A stretch of DNA of 64,000 bases from Turbatrix aceti (GCA_963969345.1 OZ017766.1:4712001-4776000), one strand, 5' to 3'. Positions 22,785 to 34,971 are shown, counted from the first letter of the stretch. Notes: generated by a model from the sequence alone, not told the origin. A program made the numbers and translations.

Positions 22785-24790
22785 ATGAGTAGCCGTTCTA
22801 ACAGCCCACTTGCTGGCACCGGTGGCGGAGGCGCGCTCCCGCCAGCAGGTCTCCAGAGCAATGTAGGCGTTGGCGGAACTATTCTACCGACTCCTCCGGG
22901 GTCTGGGGCTTCGTCGACACAGCAGCAACCCATAGTTCAGCCCATATCTCACAAGGCGATTCCGACGTTTACCGTCACGCTTTCCGAGTATTAAGACACT
23001 CCGAGTGCACTCCAACTGTCGGAAGACTCCAAACGGAAGGATTATCTGAGAGGGTACATAGCCGACGATTTTCTTGCTGGTATCATGCGAGAAATGGGCG
23101 GTTCCCTCATGTTCGATAGCAAAACTTGCGACGAAATCCTATACTATATGGATATACGTAACCTTTGCGGCTCATCGGCCATCTCCAAGAGATTGGACTG
23201 TATGGACCGCAGACGCAAGGATACGGAAACCATGTCGGATTACGTTGCCGAGGTAGCCAAGATGGCAGCGTTGTGCCGCTTTCACGAAATCAAGAACATC
23301 ACGGACTTCATTGTCCTGATTACGGTCCTGCGGACGGTATGAAGGGTAGCATTGTCCGCCTGGAAACCGCGGAATCAAAGCCAGTGTCTGACCAGTTGCC
23401 ACAGTTAGTACATCAAGCCGTTCAAGGCCAACCGAAAGAAGAAAACTGTTCCTACAGAGGAGGACCCCACCGCCAATGCGCCGAAGAAACATTGTTATTA
23501 TTGTAAAGGCGATAAGGATACCGATCAACCCAAGTATCAACCTAAGACACACCATATCGAGCTCAATCAGTACGACGGGCTGGACGAGACAATTCATCAA
23601 GTTGTCTGTATCCACCCGGTTGGAACCTCTAGGACGAATGGTGCGTTCATGGTGGCGGCGATGTTAAATAATGTGCTAGTTCCAATGGAATTAGACACGG
23701 GAGCACAGATTTCGGTGTTGAGCAATCGAGACTGGCGCCGTCTCGGCTCACCCGTTCTTTTACCGACGACATTGATCCTAAAGTCGTATGGGTCCGGAAT
23801 ATCCCTTCAGGGAGTTCTGGAAACCATGATTTCGGTAAACGGCGTTTCTACGCATTGCAGTCTACCGGTGACGACCGGCGACCAAGAAGTCAGCCTTTTA
23901 GGCCGCGATTTAATCTGTAGGTTGCGAGTCGACGTGAGTAGTGTTATTAATGGGAGTGCTGCGACGGTACACGCCCTGCACACTCTAACTGACTACCGCA
24001 AACCGTTGATGGACGTGTTAGATAAGCACGAAAAACTTTTCACCCCAGGCAAGGGACACTGCACAGTGGCAAAGGCACATCTCGAACTCCGAGAAAACGC
24101 CAAGCCTAAAGTGTGGAAACCCAGGCGCGTACCACCTGCCATTAAAAACCAAGTGGACCTGACGTTGGACAAGATGCTAACAGACGGTACGCTGAAAAAG
24201 GTTTCTTGGGCGGAGTAGGCAACGCCCTTGGTAGTCGTCTCCAAGCCACCAAGGGTTCCGGAAAAATTCGGATTTGCGGCGATTTTAAAGTGACCATCAA
24301 CCCGGTCCTAAAAGTCGACCAGTATCCGCTACCGGTTCCCGACGACCTTTTCGCCGAACTTAATGGCGGCATAGCTTTCAGTAAAATGGATCTAACTGAA
24401 GCCTACCTCCAGATCCCTCTTGACGACGAGTCTAAGGAACTGGTAGTAGTTACTACTCACAAGGGTCTTCCAATTCCAGTACATGTCTGGATCCGCACCG
24501 GCTATTTTCCAACGCATCATGGAAATGTTGCTGGTCGGGTTGCCAGGCGTGCTGGTATACCTCGATGATATCTTGGTAACGGGAAGGACCTATGAGCAGC
24601 ACATCGAGCGATTGGACACCGTGCCGTTTGCGCGAGGCCGGGTTCAAACTCAAGCTTGAAAAGTGCGAATTCTTGATGCTAGAGATAACCTTTTTAGGCC
24701 ATGTCGTTAGTAGTAGTGGTGTGCAAACTGTCCAAGACAAAGTAGCTACCATTGCGAAAATGCCGGCCCCGGTTAATCTCAAACAACTCA
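22785..24790 (+). pseudogene. Decayed Ty3/Gypsy-like retroelement (gag, protease, partial RT)
   Basis: Coding remnants appear in order: a gag-like part (22785-23342, broken by a stop at 22992-22994 and frame changes near 23340), a possible nucleocapsid remnant around 23400-23550, an aspartic protease with an LDTGAQ motif (about 23692), and a reverse transcriptase with CGDFK, 'FSKMDLTEAYLQIPL' and YLDDILV. A stop at 24216-24218 precedes the RT and frameshifts occur near 24480 and 24590. Sequence identity ends abruptly near 24790, before RNase H and integrase. Motif order and YLDDILV fit Ty3/Gypsy. It is old and cannot be functional as it stands. Confidence 0.88.
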
Positions 24791-25057
24791 AAATGAGAAA
24801 AAAAGTTGAAAAAAACCGTTAAACATGTCAAAAATTTGCTTCTGAAGACGCAATATTTGTTATATTAGCCTCCACAATGCAAAAATTTAAGTACAATTAA
24901 ATAAATTTACCGATTTTATGAAAAAAAAATTCGGGTTTCGGGTCGGGTTCTTCAGCTAACCCGCCCAAAACCCGAAAATTTAGGGGTTTCGGGTAAATAA
25001 CAAAATAACAAAAATCGCAACGGATACTCGAAGTTGACAACGGATGTTATTTTAGGT
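24791..25057. other. AT-rich intergenic with CGGGTTT repeats
   Basis: No gene. Around 24930-24995 there are repeats of CGGGTTTCGGGT and the inverse AACCCGCCCAAAACCCG, a small potential hairpin. The stretch ends in a TTTTAG acceptor (to 25055) two bases before the ABC transporter ATG. Confidence 0.55.
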
Positions 25058-28000
25058 ATGCCACCTGAAAATAGCCAGGAAGGGAATCACTCGAGTGATG
25101 CGAGTGATTCACTGTTACCACCTACTAACATTAAATCAACACGCATTTCATATATCGAATTGTTGCTACTTTTTTTGAAGAAAGAGCTAAAATGCACGTA
25201 TCGAAGAATTTTTTCACTTTTTTTCCAAGTTGTTCTTGTGGCCCTCGTAACCGTTATTATTGCCATATTTGGCACAGCCGTAAAAAACGTAATTCCTGAA
25301 AAAGTAAACGATACGCTCAAATTTGAAGTTCAACATTCGTTTGACGGTGTTTGCAGCTTTTCCAGCTATAACACAGGGTATGTTTTTGCTATAATCGCGG
25401 TTTGCGCACTACAATAAGTCAAAATCACAATAATTTGTTTTTATTTAGAACGTTTGATTCAAAAAAATACGAAGCAATACTCGACGAGTGTTTGATGGGT
25501 CAAGTCGATCTTGAATTTACAAAAATTGGAAATCATACCGAATACGTAATTTTGTTTTCTCATGCTGGACAATCGTTTTTTGGACCTTCGCCTTTCCAAA
25601 GTACAGTTACTCCAGAATTTGATATTATGAATATTTACGCATCATACATTGCAAATCGAGCCTTTACGGACTTCTTCTCAAAAATAAAATGGGATTTATC
25701 GACGGCAGTCCTGCAGCCGTTAGTTTCCGACACGAGCGGTACATTGATTTGCCTGCAGATCATGCAGTACCTGTATCTGACTATTTTTGTAATCACCGTG
25801 CCATTCACCATTTCACATGCAATGTCAGAGAAGGAAAACAATATCCATTCGTACATGATCGTCATGGGTCTGCCAAGATTTACGTATTACGCATCGCACT
25901 TTGTCACAGCAACTATCAAGATATGGGTATACAGTATTCCGGTGTTTTTTTCTATACTTGTATTAAATTGTCCGGTAGGTTTTTAAAGAAAATTAGTTGA
26001 ACACAATTTTTTTTAATATATTTTTAGGCTTTTGACACAACAATGTTTGCTGTCCTGTTTACGTACGCTCACTTCATCGTCTACTCTGGACTCTGCATGA
26101 CAACACTCACCTCCAAAGCAACAAACGCCATTCTGATGGCCTTTGGGTATCATGGCGTGCTCATCTGGTCGTACTACGTCCTGGGCTTTTCAATTTTCGA
26201 ACCGTTCAAGACAACAGTGGCTATGATTTTTCATCCGTTTTTGGCCCTACAAGCAGCGTTAGAAAATCTTCATCTGCACGTTTTTTATTGTAAGTTTAGA
26301 AGGTTTTTTCTCGTTGACGTTGAAAAAATGTATTATAGCACAAAATCTGTTTTCCATCGCAAATTACGACTTTTACGTGCCGTTCTTATTCGCACTTGTC
26401 GCCATGTTCCTGCATGTAATTTTAGCCGGTGTTCTGATATTTTTTTTGGATGTGCAACTTTCTAAGCTTTCTAAGATTTTTACCAGAAAAAATACGTTAC
26501 CGGAATCTCGTGAAAACGCTCACTATGTTGGTAACCAGGAAGAAATAGACAGCAACATGACTCCAGAAATTATCATCAATCACGTCACCAAGCATTGGGA
26601 CAACGGCGATATTGCCGTTAACCATGCGTCTTTTACCGCTTACAAAAATCAGGTCACCGCCCTGTTGGGCGTCAATGGAGCCGGCAAAAGCACGATTTTC
26701 GGCTGTCTTACAGGACTCATAACCCCTACTTCGGGGAAAACGGAAATTGTCGGCGTTGGCGAGGGGAATCCTAATGTGAGCCACACTATTGGATTCTGTC
26801 CTGAGTGGGACCCGCTGTTTCCTTTATTAACAGTTGTTGAACACCTCAACTTTTATTGTACCATCAATACTGGAATGTCAGTTAAATCGGATGTTATGAA
26901 AAACATCGTCACAGATATTGGCCTGGTTGGATCAGAAAACGTTCAAGCGAGAAACTTGTCTGGAGGACAAAAACGAATGCTCAGCTTTGGTATTGCTCTC
27001 ATCGGTGAATCAAAAATAATTCTACTGGATGAGCCTACTACTGGAATGGATTTAATGGCACGTCAAAAAACGGTTCAGTTTATCAAAAAAATCCAAAAAG
27101 GCCGAACCATTCTTCTGACGACACAATACATGGACGAGGCAGAAGCCGTGGCGGACAGAGTGGTCATCCTGGCCAGGGGGGAAGTTCTCAGTGCAGGAAG
27201 CATTAAATTAATAAAACAAAAATATTACATTGGATTCTTGCTTACGGTGGTATTGGCAGAAACATCCGAAAAAAATAAATCAACTGCAGATAAAATTCTA
27301 GAAATTGTTAAGCAGTTTTGTCCGCCAGCTTTTGTTAAAGAAATCGTTGGCAACCAGTGCATCATCCATTTACCTCTGGATTACAAAACACAATTTTCTC
27401 AACTCTTTAAAGCCCTTAAAGAACAACAGATATTTTCTTTCGACATCAATGTCGACAACCTGGAGCAGGTGTTTCTGAAAATAAACAAAATCGCCCATTC
27501 CGAAAACAATGATCATGGTACTACCGGAATATCTGACGTCATTAACGCATTGTCTGAACAACGTAAACCCGTTGTAAATATTTTTTGGCAAATATTAGCA
27601 ATGTTGCTTAGGAGAATTCAATATGTCAGACGGCATTACGTCTTAACCTGCGCTCCATGTGTATTACTAATTGCCATGATTTGCTACAACATTGGCACAA
27701 CAGTGCTCACAGATTCATCACCGGTTGCCAAACTCCAGAAACACCTGATCGATACAAACTTGGTCAACGGTCCCCCAATGACGTTTATCATTGTCGATCC
27801 TCCTAATCAGTACAGGGACGACCTCAATGGCGTCAAAAAGCAACTGATGTATCCGAATATCATTTTTGTGCACGTCAATGATAGTGATGCGCTGAGCACG
27901 TCTGAAAGCTGGTATTCCAAGCAGCCAACCTTTGGATTCCAGCTGGGGATCACGGATGACTACGGCAACCCGCATTATCACCTTCTCTACCGAAATGCAT

Positions 28001-29893
28001 TCCCGACGGCTCCGCTCATTGTGCAACAAGCAATCGCGCGGTACTATCTCAACGGGACTGACAAATCTATTACCGGAACTTTTTACTCATCCGATGATGA
28101 CCTATTTGCGGGTCTTGTTGTAGCCGCACTCATTTCAGTTGTCATTCCATCAATTGTCTTTGCAACCCCCGTATTTTTGTACTCATGTGAGGAAAAGGGA
28201 GCTCGACATCTCTACCGGCTTGCAAAACTATGGACGCCTGTTTACTGGATGGCGGCTTACGTATCGGAATTGCTCCTAGCAGTTATTACGTGCGCTTTGC
28301 TGATAATTGTTCACATTCAACTTGAAACCTACAAAACTTCTGAATTGCTTATTGTCTCTGGAATTTATTTCTTTTATAGTTTTGCTTACATCACACAAAT
28401 GTTCTGCGCTGCAAAGCTTTTTGATTCTCCGTCAATTGCATTTATTGCTTTAATCATTTTTAACGCACTGGTCGGCTCCATTGTCATTGTGCTTGACAAA
28501 TTTAAGATCCTAAATAGCGAAATACTCCTTGTAAGCATTTTTGTTAATTATGGAGTTTTTGACTCGTGAAATGTTTTCAGCATGCATCGCATTACATGTT
28601 ACCTTCATTGGTGCTCCGGAAAGACAAGCATGGAAAGGCAAACATAAACGACAGTTTATTTGCAGCCATGTTTTACTTTGTGTTGTTTGTTACGATCAGC
28701 TTCATTTACGATTTCGGGGCCGTTTTCTTCAAATGTCTGAAAGAAATTTCTGAACGGGCATCTGTAAGCTGTGTATGTTTGTGTATCATGTTTAGAAATA
28801 TTTATCAGTCTTTTTTCAGAACACATCAGAATACATTATTACCGCTGACGATCTCAGCAAGAATTGTCACGATTTTTCATTTTTTTCTTCCAAACAAAAA
28901 AAAACAGTCAAAAACGTAACATTCAGCGTCAAAAAAGGTGATTGTTTTGGTTTACACGGTGAAAACGGTGCTGGCAAGTCGACAACTTTAAACATGCTCT
29001 GTGGCTGCTGTGTGCCGACTTCTGGCAGAGTTAGCATTAATGGTCAAAATGTTTTCGACCTTTTCAAGACCCCAGAATTTGGATTCTGTCCCCAGAATTG
29101 GGTTCTCCCCGGCGATTTATCTGTTGACGAAACCTTCACACTGTTCTGCCGATTAATCGGCCGTGTCAAATTTCGAGAATGCGTGCAATCGTTACTTGGA
29201 TTACTGAAACTAAATGGCGTAAAAAACAACTGCGTCAAAAATTGCTCTGATGGTGAAAAACGATGTATCGCAATTGGCGTTGCTCTGATAACCAATCCAA
29301 AGATGCTCATGCTTGATGAACCAACTGCTGGCATCGACCCTCTGAATCGTCGTCGTATTTGGAATCTGCTCATTGCACTTCGTGAAAATGGTACGACGTC
29401 AATCTTGGTTTCTAACTCCGCGGAAGAGTGTGAAATTCTATGCACGCAAATGGCTTTCATGTCCGAGGGCGAGATAGTAAAACAAGGCACGAGTCATCAC
29501 CTAAAAACTTCTCTGGCAAATTATTATGTTCTAACACTAACTGTTGCGAATTCAAATGCAAACCAAGAAATTACAACTTGTGTACTGAATGATTTTGAAA
29601 ACGCAACGCCCAAGGATGATACTGGTACACATATTTCATTTTTCATTCCGAAAGCTAACAAAAAAATGTCAAAACTTTACACCGATTTGATCAATTTTGG
29701 GGGTGCCAACACTAAACTCATCAAGGATTATTCACTCACAGATGCTAGTCTTGAACACGTTTTTGTTGATGTTGCAAACGGTAATGATTTGGACACCAAA
29801 CCCGACTGCAAGAACCCATTTGGAAAATATACGGGCACTATTTTGGAACATCTACCGTCTTTTAATACGGTCCAATGCGTGTACAAAAATTGA
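25058..29893 (+). CDS. ABCA-type full ABC transporter (CED-7/ABCA-like)
   Basis: Membrane transporter, probably of lipids, as usual for ABCA proteins. Exons: 25058-25377, 25449-25974, 26028-26289, 26339-28530, 28581-28763, 28820-29893; 1,518 aa. Layout is TMD1-NBD1-TMD2-NBD2. NBD1 has Walker A GVNGAGKST (about 479), signature LSGGQ (about 575) and Walker B IILLDEP (about 595). NBD2 has Walker A GENGAGKST (about 1,208) and Walker B MLMLDEP (about 1,322), but its signature is degenerate (CSDGE for LSGGQ). The post-NBD1 'TTQYMDEAEAVADRVVILARGE' region is ABCA-like. The protein is short for the family because the extracellular loops are small. Codon use is far more AT-rich than that of neighbouring genes. 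Closest nematode types would be ced-7 or abt genes; I cannot choose. Confidence 0.9.
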
Positions 29894-30127
29894 ACGCCTT
29901 TTACAATTGAAGGCGCCTCTTCGTGCAAACCCGATACTCTTCACTATTTAGATTCGGCTGAACCCGTGTGAAAATTTTGTTATTTTTTTAACAATGTAAA
30001 ACTCAGTTTTTTTACCATTCTAAAAAAAAGTTTGCACTTAGTTTTGTGGTACCCCAGTTTTGTGGAAAATTTAAAAAAAATAAATGACGAGCAGAAAATG
30101 AAAATGGCGGCGGGGCGGACTCGTTTT

Positions 30128-30258
30128 TAGCATAAAACTTACTAGTAACGGGCTTGGATGCCGGCTTCCCTCCCATGTTTTCCAAAACTGGATGCGCGCT
30201 AAAAAATTATGTTATTTGCTTTGTGATCCATTCACAATGTCTTCCGTTTGTTCAAAAG
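30128..30258 (-). pseudogene. Degenerate fragment of the secreted-protein gene 5' region
   Basis: It matches two separate pieces of the gene at 19566-20047. One is the exon 1/intron boundary (AAAACTTACTA, then GGGCTTGGATGCCGGCTT). The other is the upstream region ('CCAAAACTGGATGCG', 'TTATTTGCTTTGTGATCCAT' and 'CACAATGT'). The sequence between (signal peptide and start codon) is missing. It is a partial, internally deleted copy and cannot encode the protein. Confidence 0.65.
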
Positions 30259-30878
30259 CATCACAAATTGCTGCAGCATTGGAAACGGCGAAGAAGTCTT
30301 GAAAAAGGTACACGCAGAACTTGCAGCTGGATGTATGACGGTCGGCCGGCCAGGTGAGGGGTATAATATGTAGTTTGTGCGAGGCGCGTTGTGTGAGGAG
30401 GTATTTCTCTTCTAGTCTATGCGAGCAGCGGCTTCCACTGCTTAAAATAGATTATATATCCTTTTTGCCACAGCTAAAGCTGTGCACGGCACTGCGCAGT
30501 ATTGCCACCGACGACCGAGAGTACAAGTGCAATTGCAGGGTTCGAGGCACATTTTCATTTTCCGTCTTCAATGACCAAAGGTCGGTGCAGTGCAAAAAAA
30601 TGCGCTTCGGTTGTGCAGGATTGTGTACAAAATGATTCCTCGTTGTGTCGCACAGAGAGACAGGAGGTACCAAATCAGAAAAAAATTTCATCCTGGTGGT
30701 GTTTAGTGTCTGCATCTGCTTTTCGTGGAAAAAAATTGGGGAATGCCTGACATGAGATTGCTACAAAATTATTTACCCAGTCAGGCACACGGGGATCAAA
30801 AGCTCCAGAACTCTGACTCCGCCTCGATTATTTCGTCCGCAACACACAAATTTTGAGGCGGATCCCACCTGCTTCAGC

Positions 30879-30885
30879 ATAAAAA
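30879..30885 (+). promoter_or_regulatory. TATA-like box of GST 1
   Basis: ATAAAAA, 57 bases before the start codon, within CAGCATAAAAAGGCACACGC. The same block precedes the second GST, so it is conserved between the duplicates. Confidence 0.55.
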
Positions 30886-30941
30886 GGCACACGCCACAGC
30901 CATGACAACGTGAGTCTAACTGAGTTATAGAGTCAGTCAAC

Positions 30942-31562
30942 ATGGTCAAGTACACTCTTACCTACTTCGATCTCCGCGGTCTTGCCGAGACTGCGCGTCT
31001 TATCTTCGCCTACAAAGGCGTCGACTACGTCGACAACCGCATCCAGCATGAGAACTGGCCCGCCCTGAAGCCTTCGACGCCGACGGGAAAACTGCCGTAC
31101 CTCCAGGTCGACGATTTTGTCTTGCCCGAGTCTTTCGCTATCTTCCTCTTCCTCGCGAACCGCTTCGATCTCGCCGGCAAAGACGAATTCGAAAAAGCGA
31201 CCGTTCACGCCGTCGCTGAAACTCTCCGCGATGGTCTCCAAGAAATTCGCCCGTTCGCTGTGGTCGCTCTGGGCTTTGGCGAAGGCGACCAGGACGCGTT
31301 GTACAAAACTGTCTACCTGCCAGCTCGTGAACGTGTCGTTGCCCAGCTCGTCAAGGCTCTTGCAAAGTCGAATAGCGGATTTATTGCCAAGTCTGGGGTG
31401 ACCTGGGCTGATTTCTTTGCTGTCGAGACCATCTTGACTGTCAGAAACATTGATCCGGATTTTGAAAAGACTTTTCCTGAGTTGATTGCCTACCAGGAAC
31501 GCGTTCATAATCTGCCGCAGATCAAGGAGTACGTCGCGACACGTAAGCAGACCCGCAATTGA
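30942..31562 (+). CDS. Glutathione S-transferase 1, sigma/nematode-type
   Basis: Cytosolic enzyme that conjugates glutathione to electrophiles or acts as a prostaglandin/peroxidase-type GST. Single exon, 206 aa, the usual length. The N-terminal thioredoxin-like domain starts MVKYTLTYFDLRGLAE, with the catalytic Tyr at residue 8. The glutathione-site segment 'GKLPYLQVDDF...LPESFAI' follows, and the all-alpha C-terminal domain contains 'SGFIAKSGVTWADFFAVE'. The usual SNAIL-type Ser-Arg motif reads ESFAIFLFLA. It is the upstream member of a tandem pair with 32411-33031. No intron is present, unlike most genes here, and ATTAAA lies at 31585-31590. Family assignment is firm; the substrate is unknown. 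Confidence 0.93.
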   Translation: MVKYTLTYFDLRGLAETARLIFAYKGVDYVDNRIQHENWPALKPSTPTGKLPYLQVDDFVLPESFAIFLFLANRFDLAGKDEFEKATVHAVAETLRDGLQEIRPFAVVALGFGEGDQDALYKTVYLPARERVVAQLVKALAKSNSGFIAKSGVTWADFFAVETILTVRNIDPDFEKTFPELIAYQERVHNLPQIKEYVATRKQTRN

Positions 31563-32410
31563 GTAATTTGATGTATTTTTACTGATTAAAATTGTTTTGT
31601 GCGGTAAATGTTATAAAAACATCCATGATGCATGCGGTGGTGATTTCTCGATTACGTGCAGGACGGGATGCACCCTGCAGACCCAGCTCGTTGCATTCGT
31701 CCAATTTTGGGGTGCTTACCCCTATTTTGAAAGCAGGCCCAATCCGGTGTTGACCTGAGTTGATCGGACAATGGATTACAAAAAGAATCGACCTGAAACG
31801 AGCGGTTTTTTTTAAACTTTTTGCGCCTGAGCAAATAGTGGATTTATGACCGTGCTTATGTTGGTGATAGCTTGTTTTATTATAGGACCCCAGGTCTCAA
31901 AATTGCATCATGATAACAGCAAACGACAGGAACAGGAAAATAAACGTGTCACTGCACGCCTAAATTTGTGTTGGATGAGTCAATTAACGGCCAAAGGTCA
32001 TCTCAAAGGGAATATTTACGTGTTCGAATGACATTGTATACACGCCCTGCGTCGCAGAGGTACCAAAACAAAACAAAAAATGGTGTTTGGTGTCTTTCAA
32101 CCCTGCATTTGCTTTTTGTGGAAAAAAATGGTCGTCACACGCATTAGATCGACCCCAAAATTATGTACCTGGTCGGACAGAGAGAGAATCGAAAATTCCA
32201 GAACTCTGACGAATCTGAGGTCACCGAAAACTCCGCCTCGATTTTTTTGTCCGAAACACACAAATTTGAACGGCGTGAGATGACGAACCCTGGTGGTCGT
32301 ATATTATAGTTTGTGCGAGGAAGGCGGAGTCCTTCCACGGACTCTGCATAAAAAAGCACACGCCACAGCCGTGACAACGTGAGTCTAGCTGAGTGAGTGA
32401 GTGAGGCAAC
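31563..32410. other. Intergenic between the two GSTs
   Basis: The right half (from about 32058) is a diverged copy of the promoter region before GST 1. Shared blocks include GAGGTACCAAA, TGGTGTTTrGTGTC, AACTCTGAC, ACTCCGCCTCGATT and AACACACAAATTT, then the TATA region. The left half shows nothing recognisable. Confidence 0.6.
32348..32355 (+). promoter_or_regulatory. TATA-like box of GST 2
   Basis: ATAAAAAA, 56-63 bases before the start codon. The following CACACGCCACAGCCGTGACAACGTGAGTCTA is almost the same as before GST 1. Confidence 0.55.
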
Positions 32411-33031
32411 ATGGTCAAGTACACGCTTTCCTACTTCGATCTCCGCGGCCTCGCCGAGACCGCGCGTCTCATCTTCACGTACAAGGGCGTCGATTTCGTC
32501 GACAACCGCATCCCGCGCGAAGACTGGCCCACCGTGAAGCCCACGACGCCGTCTGGCAAGGTTCCTTTCCTCCAGGTCGACGACTTTGTCCTGCCTGAGT
32601 CTTTCGCCATTTATCTTTTCCTCGCGAACCGTTTCGATCTCGCTGGCAAAGACGAATTCGAAAAAGCGATCGTCCACGCTACCGCCGAAACCTTCCGCGA
32701 TGGCCTCCAGGAAATCCGCCCGTACGCTGCGGTCGCTCTTGGGTTCGCAGAAGGCAACAAGGAAGAGTTGTACAAGTCGGTGTATCTCCCGGCCCGTGAA
32801 CGCGTCTTTTCCCAGCTTGTCAAGGCTCTTGCCAAGTCGAACAGCGGATTCATTGCCAAGTCTGGACTTACCTGGGCTGATTTCTTCGCTGTCGAGAGCA
32901 TCTTGACTGCCAAAAACATCGACGCTGACTTCGCGACTGCCTTCCCGGAGCTGGTTGCCTACCAGGAGCGCGTCCACAACCTGCCCCAGATCAAGGAGTA
33001 CGTCGCGACCCGTAAACAGTCCCCCAACTGA
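32411..33031 (+). CDS. Glutathione S-transferase 2, sigma/nematode-type
   Basis: Tandem duplicate of the gene at 30942, also single-exon and 206 aa, with catalytic Tyr8 (MVKYTLSYFDLRG) and the same two-domain structure. The two proteins align end to end without gaps and differ at scattered positions, mostly in the C-terminal domain. The duplication included several hundred bases of promoter, so both copies probably share regulation. AATAAA at 33104-33109 ends the gene; the equivalent place after GST 1 reads TAAATGTTATAAAAA, so that signal has changed. Role: detoxification or redox defence, inferred from the family. Confidence 0.93.
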   Translation: MVKYTLSYFDLRGLAETARLIFTYKGVDFVDNRIPREDWPTVKPTTPSGKVPFLQVDDFVLPESFAIYLFLANRFDLAGKDEFEKAIVHATAETFRDGLQEIRPYAAVALGFAEGNKEELYKSVYLPARERVFSQLVKALAKSNSGFIAKSGLTWADFFAVESILTAKNIDADFATAFPELVAYQERVHNLPQIKEYVATRKQSPN

Positions 33032-34971
33032 GAAAATGTTCCGTTCTGGACGACTTTTTGCCCGATTTCCAATGTCTTTTCACTTGAACTGATCTGTGCG
33101 GTAAATAAAAACAATCGTGATGTAATCAGTAATTTCCCGGGCCAGATGCGTTCGGATTCGAAAAATTTCGAGGGTTTCGGCTTAAAACAGATCCGACCTG
33201 ATTCGAGGTCGGCCGCGGCCACCGTGATGGATTGCAAAACGCTTCCATCTGCCAAAAGAGTGGGTTTTCAAAAAAAAGTACAACCCAGCTGGCGAACCGA
33301 ACAAACGAACGAACGCAAATGTGAGCGCCGCTGATGTCAGCAATCAGCGGATTTAGCGGCGGCTTATTTAGCACTCCTGGCTGTCCAGCGCCCATTGCAC
33401 GATGATAACACGCCCGAAAACGAGAAAAAAACCATTGCAGCGTTAACACACGGTGTTCGTTCCCAGGATCGATCCGTGACTCGCACCAAAAAAAGAATCC
33501 AATCCACGACGACCTGTTTGGAGCTGACAGCAGGATCGCTCTTCAAAGCGCAAGCCGCACAACGCACCGGCAGAGAGAGTCACGGATGATGATGGATGGC
33601 TGCGTGACTGACTAATCGATCGATTTCCTCCGAGGGGAAGGAGGAACGACCGAGTGATAGCGAACAACCAAGCGAGGCGAGTAGGTATGCGATGACGGTG
33701 ACGTGTCGGATTTGATTTGATTTGCAAGTAAGCCGGCGGCCGGGTTCTTCTCCGCCTGCTGCCGGGCCGGGCCGGGACGGGTCGGTCGCAGATGTTCGTT
33801 CTCCAGAACTACTCTCGAATTAAGCCGGTCGGCGCGCGCGCGTTTGCGCGAGAGTCATCCTCTCGAACGGGGCTATAGCCGTCGCAGCTGGTACGCTTCC
33901 TCCGCGAGGGATGCAAATGAGAACGATCCGCACGCAACCAACCGCGGACGGCCAAAAAGAGGAGGCAGCCATGGCCCCGGCGGTGGCGGTGGCGGTGGCG
34001 TGTGCGTCTTCTTCGCCCGGCGGCCGCGGCCGCGGCCGGTACCGGCACGAGGCGCGCTAGTGCTGCACGACTGACTGCTCGCGCCCGTCCCCGTCCCCGG
34101 CCGAGCTCGCTCGCGAGCGAGCAAGCGAGTGTCGATCGATTTCTCTTCCTTCGCACGAAGGAAATAAGGAAGGAAGAAGACCCTCCGCCACCGCCGTCCA
34201 AGTCCGTTCGTTTGCGTTGTTCGCGCGCAACTAATTGCGTCCTCCTTGCGTTTTGGCAATTTTATGTATGCTTCTTCCCCTGCTATGATGACGATGACGA
34301 TGATGATGATGATGAGGATGATCGTTACCCTCCGGAGTGTCGGGGGCGAAACAAAACGAAACGAAACGCGTTTGTCTGCGGGTGCTGCAGGCAGTCAGCA
34401 GTCCGGCTGCTGCTCGCCTCGCGTGCTTGAGCAGCTTAGTTAGCATCGCTGTCATGTCGGCAGCCCCAGCCAGCCGATAACTCATCTTCTCAACACGAGA
34501 CACGTCCAAAACTTTTTTTTCCCCTTTTCTCTCCTGCCTGCAGTAGTATATTCACTACACGCAGTTGTTTTGTTCTGTTGTGTCCTCCCTGTTCATTCAC
34601 CAGCCCAGGCCGGGCTGAACTGACGGATCTCGTGTCCGCGCAGCACCACCACTGCGGCGGCGGCCCACGCTTATCTCTCCGCTTCATCGTACGCATATCT
34701 TCTCTCCCCCAGCTCAGCTCAGCCACATCCTGGTTCTCGTTTACTATTTGACGCGTCTCCCACCCCACTTTTGCCTGCCTTGGATTCGGCCAATTGATTT
34801 AGTCGTCATAAAACTGCCTTTGTTGCCACTCTTTTCAATTCCCGAAGGATTTGGTTGCGCCGTCGGTTTCGCGGACTCGGCCAAAAAACGAGGGAGAGTG
34901 CGTTTTTTTCGAGTCTTCTGACACGTCTCGATTACAGGCAAAGAAAAATTGACCAGCTTGCGTATGCATGC
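33032..34971. other. Intergenic and likely Dishevelled upstream region
   Basis: No gene supported. About 33700-34150 is GC-rich with GGCGGT and CGCGGCCG runs, and a (GAT)n-type microsatellite lies at about 34285-34325. The open frames here are biased by composition and lack matching splice signals or known domains. It probably holds the promoter and 5' UTR of Dishevelled. An acceptor-like TTACAG ends at 34936. Confidence 0.5.

Larger units (their letters stand above)
29894..30941. other. Intergenic: ABCA 3' end, duplicated fragment, GST promoter
   Basis: AATAAA at 30079-30084 may serve the ABC transporter. Positions 30128-30258 hold a fragment related to the secreted-protein gene at 19.6-20.3 kb. 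From about 30664 the sequence is related to the promoter of the second GST (32058 onward). No gene is supported. Confidence 0.6.

Noticed and set aside
22785..24790. Intact retroelement able to move
   Set aside because: In-frame stops, frameshifts and loss of everything after the reverse transcriptase; no 3' LTR seen.
25058..29893. ABCA gene as horizontal acquisition from bacteria or fungi
   Set aside because: It has typical nematode-type introns and animal ABCA architecture; composition alone is insufficient.
33809..34509. Several overlapping open frames on both strands upstream of Dishevelled
   Set aside because: They follow GC-rich and microsatellite sequence, encode low-complexity Arg/Ala/Pro or Asp runs, and lack start, splice or domain support.
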